A stretch of 49,598 nucleotides of DNA from Roseibacillus sp. (lineage in GTDB: Bacteria; Verrucomicrobiota; Verrucomicrobiia; Verrucomicrobiales; Akkermansiaceae). The stretch is from NCBI GenBank assembly GCA_028821775.1, contig JAPKFB010000033.1, forward strand, positions 1 through 49,598, written 5' to 3'. The notes beneath the pieces are model-generated. The model made no database searches, had not been told where the DNA came from, and saw only the letters and a program-made list of their open reading frames with translations. Position numbers and translations under genes: made by a program. Within the stretch, counting starts at the first letter, position 1. The number at the start of each line of letters is the position of its first letter. Shown in pieces: positions 1-8,149 of the stretch.

Positions 1-51
1 GGCGTCCGCGTGGGCTCAGCCTGTTTACGATGCGCTTGGTGAGGGTGGCGG

Positions 52-571
52 TGGTCGATGGACTTCATGCATGACACCCTCTATCACGGGAAGCGCTTCC
101 GTACCCTCAACGTCTTCGACGAAGGAGTGCGGCGAGGCTCTCGCGATCGAAGTCGACTCCTCGTTGCCCGCGGAGCGCGTCATCCGAGTCCTGGAGCAGA
201 TCAAGGACAGCAGGGCCCTGCCTGAACAGATCCGGGTTGATAACGGCCCGGAACTCATCTCGTCCAAACTCGTTGCCTGGTGTGAGAGCAATCGAGTGCG
301 TCTTCATCACATCCAACCCGGCAAGCCTACCCAGAACGCCTACGTCGAGCGTTTCAATCGCACCTTTCGAGACGAGGTCCTCGACGCTCACCTCTTCGCC
401 TCCCTGAGCCAGGTGCGCGACGTCGTCCACGACTGGATCATCTCCTACAACGAAGAACGTCCTCACGCTGCACTCGGCAACCTCCCTCCAACCGTCTTTC
501 GCAAGAAACTCACCCCGGAATCAACAACCAAGCCCAAGGCCCGAATCTCTACTTTCGAAATGTGTCATTGA
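52..571 (+). pseudogene. IS3-family transposase (OrfB) remnant, frameshifted
   Basis: This is the C-terminal half of the DDE integrase-core transposase that moves IS3-type elements. The frame at 52-133 reads WSMDFMHDTLYHGKRF and NVFDEGVR, the strand carrying the first catalytic Asp. The coding then moves to another frame at about 134 and continues EALAIEVDSS, the DNGPE motif with the second Asp, the YVERFNRTFRDEVL motif with the catalytic Glu, and the YNEERPHAALG tail, stopping at 571. One extra base near 131-133 causes the shift. The first 51 bases have an in-frame stop and are not recognisable. The GGGGAAGCTTACA sequence ending at 585 could be the right inverted-repeat end, since IS3 ends finish in CA. 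The element cannot make an intact transposase unless the frameshift is a sequencing error. Confidence 0.85.
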
Positions 572-603
572 CGGGGAAGCTTACAGTGGGACGGATCTGC
601 ACC

Positions 604-1995
604 CTAGGCCAGGATGTCCTTCAACACGTTTCCATGCACATCGGTGAGGCGGAAGTCGCGGCCGGCGTAGCGGTAGGTGAGCTTTTCGTGATCGAGGCCG
701 AGCTGGTGGAGAATGGTGGCGTGGAGGTCGTGGAAGTGGACGCGATTCTCGACGGCGGCGATGCCATTCTCGTCCGTGGCTCCGTAGCGCTGGCCGCCCT
801 TGATGCCGCCACCGGCCATCCAGAAGGAGAAGCCCTGATGGTTGTGATCGCGGCCGTCCTCTTTCTTGACGTGGGGGGTGCGGCCAAACTCACCGCCCCA
901 GATCACGAGGGTTTCGTCGAGCATGCCGCGCTCCTCGAGGTCCTGAAGAAGGGCGGCGATCGGTTGGTCGATTCCGGTGCAGTTCTTGGTGAGATTCTTG
1001 CGCAGGCCATTGTGCTGATCCCAATTGCCGGAGCTCATCTCGATAAAGCGCACACCGGACTCTGCGAGGCGGCGGGCGAGAAGACACTGGCGCCCGAAGT
1101 CATCGGTTCCCGCGTTGCCGATTCCGTACTTGGCCTTCATCTCGGGGGATTCCTTGTCGAGATCCATCACGGTGGGCACCGCGGATTGCATGCGGAAGGC
1201 GAGTTCGTAGGATTCGATGACGCCATCGATCTGGTTATCGACCTTGTGTTTGGCCAGGAGGTCGCGATTCATTTCCTGAATGAAGTCGATCTGGCGGCGC
1301 TGCAGGTCGCGGGTGAGACGCGGATTGAAAAGATTGCGGACGGAAGCATCCTTGATGGGGCGTCCCAGCGCACCGAGGGCCGTTCCCTGGTAGAGGGCGG
1401 GGAGAAAGGCGCTACCGTAGTTTTGCGCGCCGCCGACCCTGGCGGGCGGAGAGAGGCTGATGAATCCGGGCAGGTTCTCGTTCTCTGTGCCGAGACCGTA
1501 GAGAACCCATGAGCCTACCGATGGGCGCACGAATTGAAAACTTCCGGTGTGCAACTGGACGAAGGCCTGTGGGTGGGCGGGCACATCGCCGTACATTCCA
1601 TTCAGGAGGCAGAGTTTGTCAGCGTGCCCAGCGAGGTGGGGAAAGAGCTCCGAAATCGGGAGTCCGCTCTTGCCGTGCGGTTTGAACTTCCACGGGCTCT
1701 CCATGAGTTTGCGTCCGCTGATGGTCTTCCCGTTGTTTTTGGCAAGCTGGGGTTTGTAGTCGAAAGTGTCGACGTGAGAGGGACCACCACGCATGCAGGC
1801 GAAGATCACGCGCTTGGCCTTGCCAGGAAAATGGGGTTTCTTGGGTGCGAGTGGATTGCCCGGTGAGGTGGTCGCGGGCTGCCTGCCGCTGGCGTTGGTA
1901 GCGAGACCGGCGAAGGCCATGTAGCCAAAGCCCGCGGACATCGATTGCAGGGCGTGGCGCCGCGTGAAGAGGGAAGTTTGGGAGAGATCTGACAT
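604..1995 (-). CDS. DUF1501 family secreted protein (Tat substrate)
   Basis: This 463-residue protein has an alkaline-phosphatase/sulfatase-like fold of unknown substrate, the family called DUF1501. The start at 1995 is chosen because it gives a twin-arginine signal (TRRHALQSMSAGFGYMAFAG) at the N terminus; the longer reading frame upstream is low-complexity. Family-typical segments are visible: RVIFACMRGGPSHVDTFDYK near residue 60, the LLNGMYGD and QAFVQLHTGS region, RFIEMSSGNWDQH, LVIWGGEFGRTP and GRDHNHQGFSFWMAGGG, ending in an HATILHQLGLDHEKLTYRY segment. It lies 31 bases downstream of the PSD1 cytochrome gene in the same direction. Such pairs are common in Planctomycetota and Verrucomicrobiota and are usually one operon. 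The family is clear; the reaction is unknown. Confidence 0.93.
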   Translation of the reverse strand: MSDLSQTSLFTRRHALQSMSAGFGYMAFAGLATNASGRQPATTSPGNPLAPKKPHFPGKAKRVIFACMRGGPSHVDTFDYKPQLAKNNGKTISGRKLMESPWKFKPHGKSGLPISELFPHLAGHADKLCLLNGMYGDVPAHPQAFVQLHTGSFQFVRPSVGSWVLYGLGTENENLPGFISLSPPARVGGAQNYGSAFLPALYQGTALGALGRPIKDASVRNLFNPRLTRDLQRRQIDFIQEMNRDLLAKHKVDNQIDGVIESYELAFRMQSAVPTVMDLDKESPEMKAKYGIGNAGTDDFGRQCLLARRLAESGVRFIEMSSGNWDQHNGLRKNLTKNCTGIDQPIAALLQDLEERGMLDETLVIWGGEFGRTPHVKKEDGRDHNHQGFSFWMAGGGIKGGQRYGATDENGIAAVENRVHFHDLHATILHQLGLDHEKLTYRYAGRDFRLTDVHGNVLKDILA

Positions 1996-2026
1996 GGCTT
2001 GGCAGGGAGGAGGAAATTGGTGGGAC

Positions 2027-4516
2027 TTAGTCGAGATAGCGAAACTCTGCGGTTGCGACGAGACTCTGTAGGAGAGTGGCCCAGGCGAGGCGTTCGCGAT
2101 CGGCCTCGTTCTTGGCCTCCAGGCGGGCACTGATGTCCTTGATGAGTGTGAGGGATCGTTCGCGCTCGAGGCTGCTGGCGCGACGGCTGAAGGTGAGGGC
2201 GTAGGCGAGGTCGATGCGCTCTTCCTCATCAACGGCACCGTCGAGAACGCGTTGGGCCATGATTTCGGTGTGCTCCAGGACGAAGGAATTGTTCAAGAGG
2301 TAGAGCGCTTGGGTGGGCACGGTTGTCACCGCACGTCGTCCAACGATGAGGCTGGGCTCAGCAAAATCAAAAACCCGCAGGCCGTCGGGAACGGCATTGC
2401 GAATGATGGGAAGGTAGATGCTGCGGTGGTCGGCAACCGCTTGGCTTCGCTGGCCGAAATTGCCGCCGTTGCGACCGAAGTTGATGTTCCCCAGGGATTG
2501 CACCACGGATCCCTCGAAGGGTTTGAGATTCAGCTTGCCGCTTGCGTGCAAGACCGCATCGCGGATCGCTTCGGCGTCGAGACGGCGATGGCTCATCTGC
2601 CAGCAAAAGCGATTCTCAGGATCGATCTGGTAGTTCTGTTCGTGATGTTCTCCGCTGAGTTGGTAAGCGCGGGAGAGGGTGATTTCGCGGATCAATTTCT
2701 TCACGGACCACTCATGTTCCCTGAAGGTGAGCGCGAGGTAATCGAGCAGGGCCTGGTTGATCGGGGCTTCGCCCATCTTGCCGAAGTTATCGACGGTGCG
2801 GACGAGGCCCGTGCCGAAGAGGTGGTGCCAGATGCGATTCGCCATCACGCGAGCGGCGAGCGGGTTTTCCTTGTTCACCATCCAGGAAGCGAGTTCGCGG
2901 CGGCCACTGGAATCCTCGGCGATGGGGGCTGCGGACTGCACGGCGATCACTTTGAGAAAGCCTCGCTCTACGACCGGTCCGCGTTTTTTCGTGTCGCCTC
3001 GCAGGCAGACCTTGCAGTTGCCGGGTGCCTTGCTCTCGGATACTCCCATCGCGAAGTCCGGGGCGGGCGGTGCATCCTTGCGGAGCTGCGCGACTTCCTG
3101 CTTCAGCTCGTTCATACGATCGCGCATCTCGGCCATGCGCTTGGCGGGAGAGTTTCCCTTCGCCTGGGAGTTGTTCTTTGGAGCCTTCTTCTTGGTGCCC
3201 TGCTTTTTGATTTTCTGGTACTGCTTGGTGAGCTTGCCCAGTCTGGTCTGGGAGGTTTTCAGCTTCTCGCTGTAGTGTTCCCGCTGCGCCGATTCTTCAG
3301 CGGTCTCATCTCCGATCGCCATGAGGTCACTGGCCTGTCGATTGCCACCGCCGGCCTTGGTGCCGTAGAGGGTCCGGGTGCTCGTAAAGATTCCGGCGAG
3401 GGCGTAGTAGTCCTCCATGCCGATGGGGTCGAACTTGTGGTCGTGACAGCGGGCGCAACTCACGGTCAGACCAAGCACGGCCCGCGAGGAGGCGTCGATC
3501 TGTTCGTCGACCATTTCCATCTGGAAGACGATCTTGTCGCGCTCGTTGAGAATTTTGGGGCCGAGGGCAAGGAAGCCGGTGGCGGTGAGGCGTTCCTCTG
3601 CACTGGTGCCTGGAGCCTCTTCGTCATCCAGGAGGTCACCCGCCAGTTGCTCACGGACGAATTGGTCGTAGGGCTTGTCCTTGTTGAAGGAGGCGATCAC
3701 GTAGTCGCGATAGCGCCAGGCATGGGGATAGGTGAAGTTTCGCTCCATGCCATTGGACTCGCTGTAGCGGGCGACGTCCAACCAGTGTCGCCCCCAGCGT
3801 TCCCCAAACTGCGGAGAGGCGAGCAAGGTATCGATGAGTCTGGCGATGGCATCGGGGGAGCGGTCCTTGAAGAAGCCTTCAAGTTGCGCGGGAGTGGGTG
3901 GGAGGCCAATGAGGTCGAAGTAAAGTCGGCGAGCGAGGGTTCCCCGGTTGGCATCTCTGACTGGTTCGAGTCCCTTGGCCTCCATTCCCGCGAGGAGATG
4001 GCGATCGATTTCGTTGCGGGGCCAGCTGGTGTTCTTGATCGACGGCGGAGGGGTTTTGACCGGGGGCTGAAAGGCCCAGAACTTGCGTCCAGCCTCGTAG
4101 TCGATCTTGGCGAGTTCGACGGGTTCGCTTTCTTCGACCCGGGGGTCGGGGGCGCCCATCTGGACCCACTCCGTGAGGGCGGCGATTTCGCGGGTGGAGA
4201 GCTTCTTTTTCTCCGGCATCCTGAGATCGTCATCGGTGTAGCGGATGGCCGTGATGAGGAGGCTCTTCTTCAGGTTTCCGGGAACCACTGCGGGCCCGCT
4301 GTCCCCTCCCCGGAGGACGCCTTCCCTGGTGTCGAGGCGCAGGCCGCCCTTGATCTTCTTCTCCGCGGAGTGGCACTGGTAACACTGATTCACCAGGACC
4401 GGGCGCACGCGTTTCTCAAAGAAGCTGACAGCCTCTGGGTCGAGCGTTTCTGCGGGGTCACCTAACATTGGGCCAGGGAGCGCCAGTAAAAGTCCTGCGC
4501 GCAGGCTCAATCTCAT
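2027..4516 (-). CDS. PSD1-type cytochrome c domain protein (PSCyt1, DUF1549, DUF1553)
   Basis: This is an 829-residue exported protein. The start at 4516 gives a signal peptide (MRLSLRAGLLLALPGPMLG). A planctomycete-type cytochrome c domain follows, with one haem-binding motif CYQCH (Cys45, Cys48, His49) and a C-terminal MPEKKKLSTREIAALTEWV segment. Next comes DUF1549 (around WAFQPPVKTPPP to GERWGRHWLDVARYSESNG), a lysine-rich coiled linker near residues 430-485, and DUF1553 with ELASWMVNKENPLAARVMAN and ANRIWHHLFGTGLVRTVDNF. The family is thought to act in periplasmic oxidation or degradation of polysaccharides, but no member's reaction is certain to me. It is the first gene of the pair with the DUF1501 gene. 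A near-perfect inverted repeat lies just upstream. Confidence 0.93.
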   Translation of the reverse strand: MRLSLRAGLLLALPGPMLGDPAETLDPEAVSFFEKRVRPVLVNQCYQCHSAEKKIKGGLRLDTREGVLRGGDSGPAVVPGNLKKSLLITAIRYTDDDLRMPEKKKLSTREIAALTEWVQMGAPDPRVEESEPVELAKIDYEAGRKFWAFQPPVKTPPPSIKNTSWPRNEIDRHLLAGMEAKGLEPVRDANRGTLARRLYFDLIGLPPTPAQLEGFFKDRSPDAIARLIDTLLASPQFGERWGRHWLDVARYSESNGMERNFTYPHAWRYRDYVIASFNKDKPYDQFVREQLAGDLLDDEEAPGTSAEERLTATGFLALGPKILNERDKIVFQMEMVDEQIDASSRAVLGLTVSCARCHDHKFDPIGMEDYYALAGIFTSTRTLYGTKAGGGNRQASDLMAIGDETAEESAQREHYSEKLKTSQTRLGKLTKQYQKIKKQGTKKKAPKNNSQAKGNSPAKRMAEMRDRMNELKQEVAQLRKDAPPAPDFAMGVSESKAPGNCKVCLRGDTKKRGPVVERGFLKVIAVQSAAPIAEDSSGRRELASWMVNKENPLAARVMANRIWHHLFGTGLVRTVDNFGKMGEAPINQALLDYLALTFREHEWSVKKLIREITLSRAYQLSGEHHEQNYQIDPENRFCWQMSHRRLDAEAIRDAVLHASGKLNLKPFEGSVVQSLGNINFGRNGGNFGQRSQAVADHRSIYLPIIRNAVPDGLRVFDFAEPSLIVGRRAVTTVPTQALYLLNNSFVLEHTEIMAQRVLDGAVDEEERIDLAYALTFSRRASSLERERSLTLIKDISARLEAKNEADRERLAWATLLQSLVATAEFRYLD

Positions 4517-4529
4517 TCTCAGAGTATCG

Positions 4530-4552
4530 TTGAAAAGGGGGCCCTCTTTCAA
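4530..4552. promoter_or_regulatory. Inverted repeat upstream of the PSD1 gene
   Basis: The arms TTGAAAAGGG and CCCTCTTTCAA form an almost perfect palindrome centred at about 4541, 14 bases upstream of the minus-strand start at 4516. The position suits an operator or a 5' leader hairpin. No -35/-10 pair was confidently placed. Confidence 0.4.
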
Positions 4553-4810
4553 GAAAGGAATGGATTTCAAGAGCCGCGGCTACTCGAGAAGCACGATCGT
4601 GTGGATCCGAACCCTTCGCGCTGATCGATCGGTGCCTCGGCGGATCAGAGATCCGGGTCCTGGGGCTGCGAGGGTGAGGGCGGAGGCAGCATTGGACTGG
4701 GCGCCCCACTTCGCCGATCTGAAGAAAACCGTGCAGAGAGCGTGGGACTGGCACGGGGCGCATCCGGACCGATCCGGAGATTGAGTTGTCTTCCGGCGAT
4801 AGCTGCGACA

Positions 4811-4833
4811 GTCTGCGCCCGTAGGGGGCAGAC
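4811..4833. promoter_or_regulatory. Hairpin or operator upstream of the ThuA gene
   Basis: GTCTGCGCCC and GGGGGCAGAC face each other across a 3-base loop with one mismatch, 18 bases before the ThuA start. It has no T tract, so it is not a typical terminator. It could be an operator or a leader hairpin. Confidence 0.4.
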
Positions 4834-4851
4834 CAACTCCAAGAATCCGCC

Positions 4852-5622
4852 ATGAAATTCATCACCTCTCTGATTACCGTTACTGCGTTCGCTTCCTTGG
4901 GCGTATTTGCCGAAAAGCCCGCCCCGAAAGCTGCCAAGGCGGGGAAGCCGCTCAAGGCCCTCCTCGTCACGGGAGGATGCTGTCACAACTACGAATTTCA
5001 GTCCAAGTCACTCACCCTCTCCTCCGCGGCGGAGGCTGACATCGAGTGGACAGTCGTGAACAAGGGAGGCAAGGGAACTACGGCAGAGATCGAACTCTAC
5101 AATGATCCGAACTGGTCCAAGGGCTATGACGTGGTGGTTCACAACGAGTGCTTTGCAGGCACCAAGAACATGGACTACATCAAGAAGATCGTGGATGGCC
5201 ACAAAGGCGGAACCCCGGCAGTGGTGATCCATTGTGCGATGCACACCTACCGCTCGATCGGCAGTGATGACTGGCGCAGGTTTCTCGGAGTCACGAGCAA
5301 GCGGCACGAGCACCAGGCTCGCTATGCGGTAAAGACCGAGAAGAAGGAGCATCCCATCATGAAGGGCGTGCCGGCCGATTGGGTGACCCCCAAGGACGAG
5401 CTCTATGTGATTGAAAAGACCTGGCCGAACACCACCGTGCTCGCCACTTCGAAGAGTGAGAGAACCGAGAAGAGTCACCCCGTGATCTGGGTGAACGAAT
5501 TCGATGGCACGCGGGTTTTCGGCACGACCTACGGGCACTCCGATGCCACCTTTTCGGATCCCATTTTCCTCAAGCTCCTGACTCGCGGCATTCTCTGGTC
5601 TGCGGGCCGTCTGGACAAGTAG
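4852..5622 (+). CDS. ThuA-like domain secreted protein
   Basis: This 256-residue protein has an N-terminal signal peptide (MKFITSLITVTAFASLGVFA). The ThuA-like domain is a class I glutamine-amidotransferase-like fold seen in trehalose-utilisation and sugar-degradation loci. Typical segments are KALLVTGGCCHNY, YDVVVHNECFAG, TPAVVIHCAMHTYR, the HPIMKGVPADW segment, and the closing VFGTTYGHSDATF with ILWSAGRLDK. Planctomycetota and Verrucomicrobiota carry many secreted ThuA proteins next to DUF1080, sugar isomerase and haem-binding propeller genes, as here. The gene is divergent from the PSD1 pair and convergent with the isomerase gene, only 7 bases from its stop. The catalytic role is unknown. 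There is no clear Shine-Dalgarno sequence. Confidence 0.9.
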   Translation: MKFITSLITVTAFASLGVFAEKPAPKAAKAGKPLKALLVTGGCCHNYEFQSKSLTLSSAAEADIEWTVVNKGGKGTTAEIELYNDPNWSKGYDVVVHNECFAGTKNMDYIKKIVDGHKGGTPAVVIHCAMHTYRSIGSDDWRRFLGVTSKRHEHQARYAVKTEKKEHPIMKGVPADWVTPKDELYVIEKTWPNTTVLATSKSERTEKSHPVIWVNEFDGTRVFGTTYGHSDATFSDPIFLKLLTRGILWSAGRLDK

Positions 5623-5629
5623 GAGGGAC

Positions 5630-6514
5630 CTACGCTCCAAAATGCTCGGCCATCTTTCCCCGGAGGAAGGTGACCGAGCGACCGAGTTGCTCGATCCCGT
5701 CTTCACCATCCTCGATTGAGATCCAGCTCTCGAAGCCCACGGAATTCAGGGTGGAGAAGATGGCGTCGTAGTCGTTCATCCCCTGGCCGATTTCGCCGTG
5801 GGCAAGGCGGGCGGCGTAGCCCATCACGCCCTCTTCCCGGGCGAGGTCCTCCAGGGTGCCGTTTTTCAGATAGCGGTCGCTGGCGTGCATGGTGACCACG
5901 CGGTGTTTGACACGGTCAAGAATCTCCAGGGGATCCTCTCCCGCCAGGATGGTGTTGGAGGGGTCGTAATTGACTCCAAAATTGGGGTGTTCCCCAATCG
6001 CATCCACGAGGTCGCAGAATATTTCCATGGGTTGCGCGAACTCGGGAAATTCCCAGAAGCCGTCCTTGTAGTGGTTTTCAAGATTGAGCGTAATGCCGAG
6101 ATCGGCCGCGTAGGGAAGGCAGGCCTGAATGCTGGTGGCGGCGAGCTCGATGCCGAGTTCGCGCGAGACTTCGGGACGACGCTGACCGCTCAGCACGCGA
6201 CAATACTTTGCGCCGAGAGCCGCCGCCATTTCGATCCAGATTTTTTCCTTCTCAATCTCAGCGGCCCGAAAGGCGGGGTCGGGATGGGTGAAGTCCGGGG
6301 AGCAGCAGAGCATCGGGATGGCGAGCCCCTTCGACCCGGCTTCCTCGCGGTAATTGCTCCAGCTGGTGGGATCTTCGAGGTCGACGATGAGGGGATAAAG
6401 TTCGATCCCATCGAGATCGAGACCAGCCGCGAGATCGATGAACTCGGAGAGGCGCATCGAGCCGTCGCAGAGATCGTTGAGGTAGGCTTTGGGAAAGGCG
6501 GAAAGTTTTGGCAT
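5630..6514 (-). CDS. Sugar phosphate isomerase/epimerase (xylose-isomerase-like TIM barrel)
   Basis: This cytoplasmic TIM-barrel protein of 294 residues belongs to the AP-endonuclease-2/xylose-isomerase-like superfamily. Members isomerise, epimerise or dehydrate sugars using a divalent metal. The metal-ligand strands are visible as LNLENHYKD (Glu), FGVNYDPSN (Asp), VVTMHASDRYL (His) and SWISIEDGED (Glu). The start at 6514 gives MPKLSAFPKAYLND, the usual beginning; a start 24 bases upstream is possible. It is the last gene of a four-gene minus-strand operon (alcohol dehydrogenase, decarboxylase, SDR, isomerase), which suggests conversion of a modified or acidic sugar. The substrate cannot be read from the sequence. 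Confidence 0.9.
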   Translation of the reverse strand: MPKLSAFPKAYLNDLCDGSMRLSEFIDLAAGLDLDGIELYPLIVDLEDPTSWSNYREEAGSKGLAIPMLCCSPDFTHPDPAFRAAEIEKEKIWIEMAAALGAKYCRVLSGQRRPEVSRELGIELAATSIQACLPYAADLGITLNLENHYKDGFWEFPEFAQPMEIFCDLVDAIGEHPNFGVNYDPSNTILAGEDPLEILDRVKHRVVTMHASDRYLKNGTLEDLAREEGVMGYAARLAHGEIGQGMNDYDAIFSTLNSVGFESWISIEDGEDGIEQLGRSVTFLRGKMAEHFGA

Positions 6515-6574
6515 GAGTTGAGGGACAGGATTCGGCAATCAGGGGACAGCCCGGGGATCGCGATGACGGGCAGC

Positions 6575-7351
6575 TCAGAGGTCGACCTTGTCGGGATTTC
6601 TTCCGTGGGCGGGAAATTGTTCCAGTTCGACCACGCATCCGCTGACCGGGCCGGAGTCCTCATCGAGCCAGTAGACTGCGCCGGCCGCGATCTCCTCCGG
6701 CTTGAGGATGCGGCCAGCGGGCGCGAAAATCTTGGGGAGCTTGGTGTACCAATCGGGATCGAGGCCATCTTCCTGTTTGCGCGCAGACTCGTTTTCGGTG
6801 AGCACCCAGCCGGGGTTGATCTGGTTGACGACCACGCGGTAGTCGCGGTTCAGGGTGTCGCCGAGGTTGCGGGTGAGAGTCTGGAGGGCGCCCTTGGAAC
6901 TGGCGTAGGCGGCGAAGTAGGACTCTCCGCCGTGGGCGTTGATGGAGCCAATGTTGAGGACGCGACCGCGCCCCTTGGCGAGTTCAGGGAGGGCCGCCTG
7001 AATGAGGAGGAAGGGAGCGCGCACGTTGATGGCGTAGGTCCAGTCCCACATTTCGAGGGTCATTTCGGAAGGTTGCGCTCTGGTCACGACGCCGGCATTG
7101 TTGACCAGTCCGTCCAAGCCTCCGAGTTTGGCCACCGCAAAGGCAATGAGCTGAGCGGGGGTGGTGGGATCGGAGAGATCACAGAGATGGAAGGGAGCCT
7201 CGCCAAGCTCCGCCGAGGTCGCCTTGGCGAGATCCTCTTCGAGGCCGTGGATGATGACCTGGGCGCCCTCTTCATGGCAGCGCCTGGCGATGGCCTTTCC
7301 GATGCCGGTGGTGGAACCGGTGACGAGGATGCGTTTGTCTTTGAGTCTCAT
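6575..7351 (-). CDS. SDR family NAD(P)-dependent oxidoreductase
   Basis: This is a classical short-chain dehydrogenase of 258 residues. From the start at 7351 (MRLKDKRILVTG) the cofactor loop TGSTTGIG is at 11-18, NNAG at 84-87, the catalytic Ser at 136 (NIGSINAHGG), and the YxxxK pair at Tyr149 and Lys153 (AAYASSKGAL). The PG motif is in NQINPGWVLTE. No Arg or Asp right after the second strand firmly decides between NADP and NAD. The C terminus is slightly extended (VVELEQFPAHGRNPDKVDL). It lies between the decarboxylase and isomerase genes and probably oxidises or reduces a sugar or sugar-acid intermediate of the same pathway. A start at 7393 is also open but would directly abut the upstream stop. 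Confidence 0.92.
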   Translation of the reverse strand: MRLKDKRILVTGSTTGIGKAIARRCHEEGAQVIIHGLEEDLAKATSAELGEAPFHLCDLSDPTTPAQLIAFAVAKLGGLDGLVNNAGVVTRAQPSEMTLEMWDWTYAINVRAPFLLIQAALPELAKGRGRVLNIGSINAHGGESYFAAYASSKGALQTLTRNLGDTLNRDYRVVVNQINPGWVLTENESARKQEDGLDPDWYTKLPKIFAPAGRILKPEEIAAGAVYWLDEDSGPVSGCVVELEQFPAHGRNPDKVDL

Positions 7352-7393
7352 GGAGGGAAAGCGCAAATGATTCTGGAGGTAAAGGGAGGGCAA

Positions 7394-8083
7394 TCAGGCG
7401 CCCTGGTGGATTTGGTCGCAGATGAGTTTCAGGGAGGCTTCGAGATCGCCCGAGGCGGTTTTGAAGGAGTCCGCATCGATGGTGAGGGGAGCTCCGAGGA
7501 CGACGAGGGGGGCTCCGTAGGAGGGGCAGGCCACCGCTTGTTCGATGGAGAGGCCCCCGACCGCCTGGACGGGAACAGAGACCGCCTCCACGACGGCCTT
7601 GAGATCGTCGAGGGGACTGGGCATCCGGTGTCCGGCGGCTGCGATGCCGCGACGTTCGTCGTAGCCAATGTGATGGACGATGAATCCGCAGCCCAAGTCC
7701 TCGAGTTGCCTGGCGCCCTCCACCATGTCGGGGCAGCCGAGGTTGTCCCCCATCACGCCCACTCCGTAATCCTTGCCGGCCTGCACCACGCACTTGACGG
7801 TTTCCTCGTGAGCGCGGGCCATGACCACCACGTGAGTGGCACCGGCCTTGGCCATCATTTCGGCTTCGAGGTAGCCGCCATCCATGGTCTTGAGATCCGC
7901 CACGATGGGGACCCCGGGGAAATTTTCGCGCAGCGCTTTGACGGCATGCAATCCGTGCGCGAGGAGAAGTGGAGTGCCTGCTTCCAACCAGTCAACGCCG
8001 GCGCGGCGCGCCATCGCTGCGGTTTCGATCGATTCGTCGAGGTCGGTGAGGTCGAGGGAGATTTGAACGGTGGGTGGATGCAT
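7394..8083 (-). CDS. Hexulose-6-phosphate synthase / 3-keto-gulonate-6-phosphate decarboxylase-like protein
   Basis: This 229-residue TIM-barrel protein belongs to the orotidine-5'-phosphate decarboxylase superfamily. It carries the hallmark metal and catalytic segment VADLKTMDGG (Asp63, Lys65, Asp68) and the EAGTPLL strand, as in 3-hexulose-6-phosphate synthase (formaldehyde fixation) and UlaD-type 3-keto-L-gulonate-6-phosphate decarboxylase. FIVHHIGYDERRG matches the substrate-loop region, and VQAVGGLSIEQA and PLVVLGAPLT form the phosphate-binding end. Its neighbours are an SDR, a sugar isomerase/epimerase and an alcohol dehydrogenase, with no hexulose-6-phosphate isomerase (SIS domain). 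That favours a sugar-acid decarboxylase role over the ribulose monophosphate pathway. The substrate assignment is inference. Confidence 0.88.
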   Translation of the reverse strand: MHPPTVQISLDLTDLDESIETAAMARRAGVDWLEAGTPLLLAHGLHAVKALRENFPGVPIVADLKTMDGGYLEAEMMAKAGATHVVVMARAHEETVKCVVQAGKDYGVGVMGDNLGCPDMVEGARQLEDLGCGFIVHHIGYDERRGIAAAGHRMPSPLDDLKAVVEAVSVPVQAVGGLSIEQAVACPSYGAPLVVLGAPLTIDADSFKTASGDLEASLKLICDQIHQGA

Positions 8084-8149
8084 GGGAGAGGGAGGTAGGC
8101 AGTGGGTCGGAGGAGGGGGAGAATTGGCAGCGGGGAGATGTCCCCGAGC

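Noticed and set aside
562..1512. Plus-strand 316-aa open frame
   Set aside because: It is antisense to the DUF1501 gene; the translation has no motif and comes from strand-symmetric codon use in GC-rich DNA.
1996..2238. Extended N terminus of the DUF1501 gene
   Set aside because: It is low-complexity and would hide the Tat signal; the start at 1995 is preferred.
2252..4465. Plus-strand 737-aa open frame
   Set aside because: It is fully antisense to the PSD1 cytochrome gene, which has clear domains.
7394..8083. Formaldehyde-fixing ribulose monophosphate pathway
   Set aside because: Only the hexulose-phosphate-synthase-like gene is present; no SIS-domain isomerase is nearby, and the relatives include sugar-acid decarboxylases.
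5798..8098. Plus-strand 766-aa open frame
   Set aside because: It runs antisense through three well-recognised genes (isomerase, SDR, decarboxylase).
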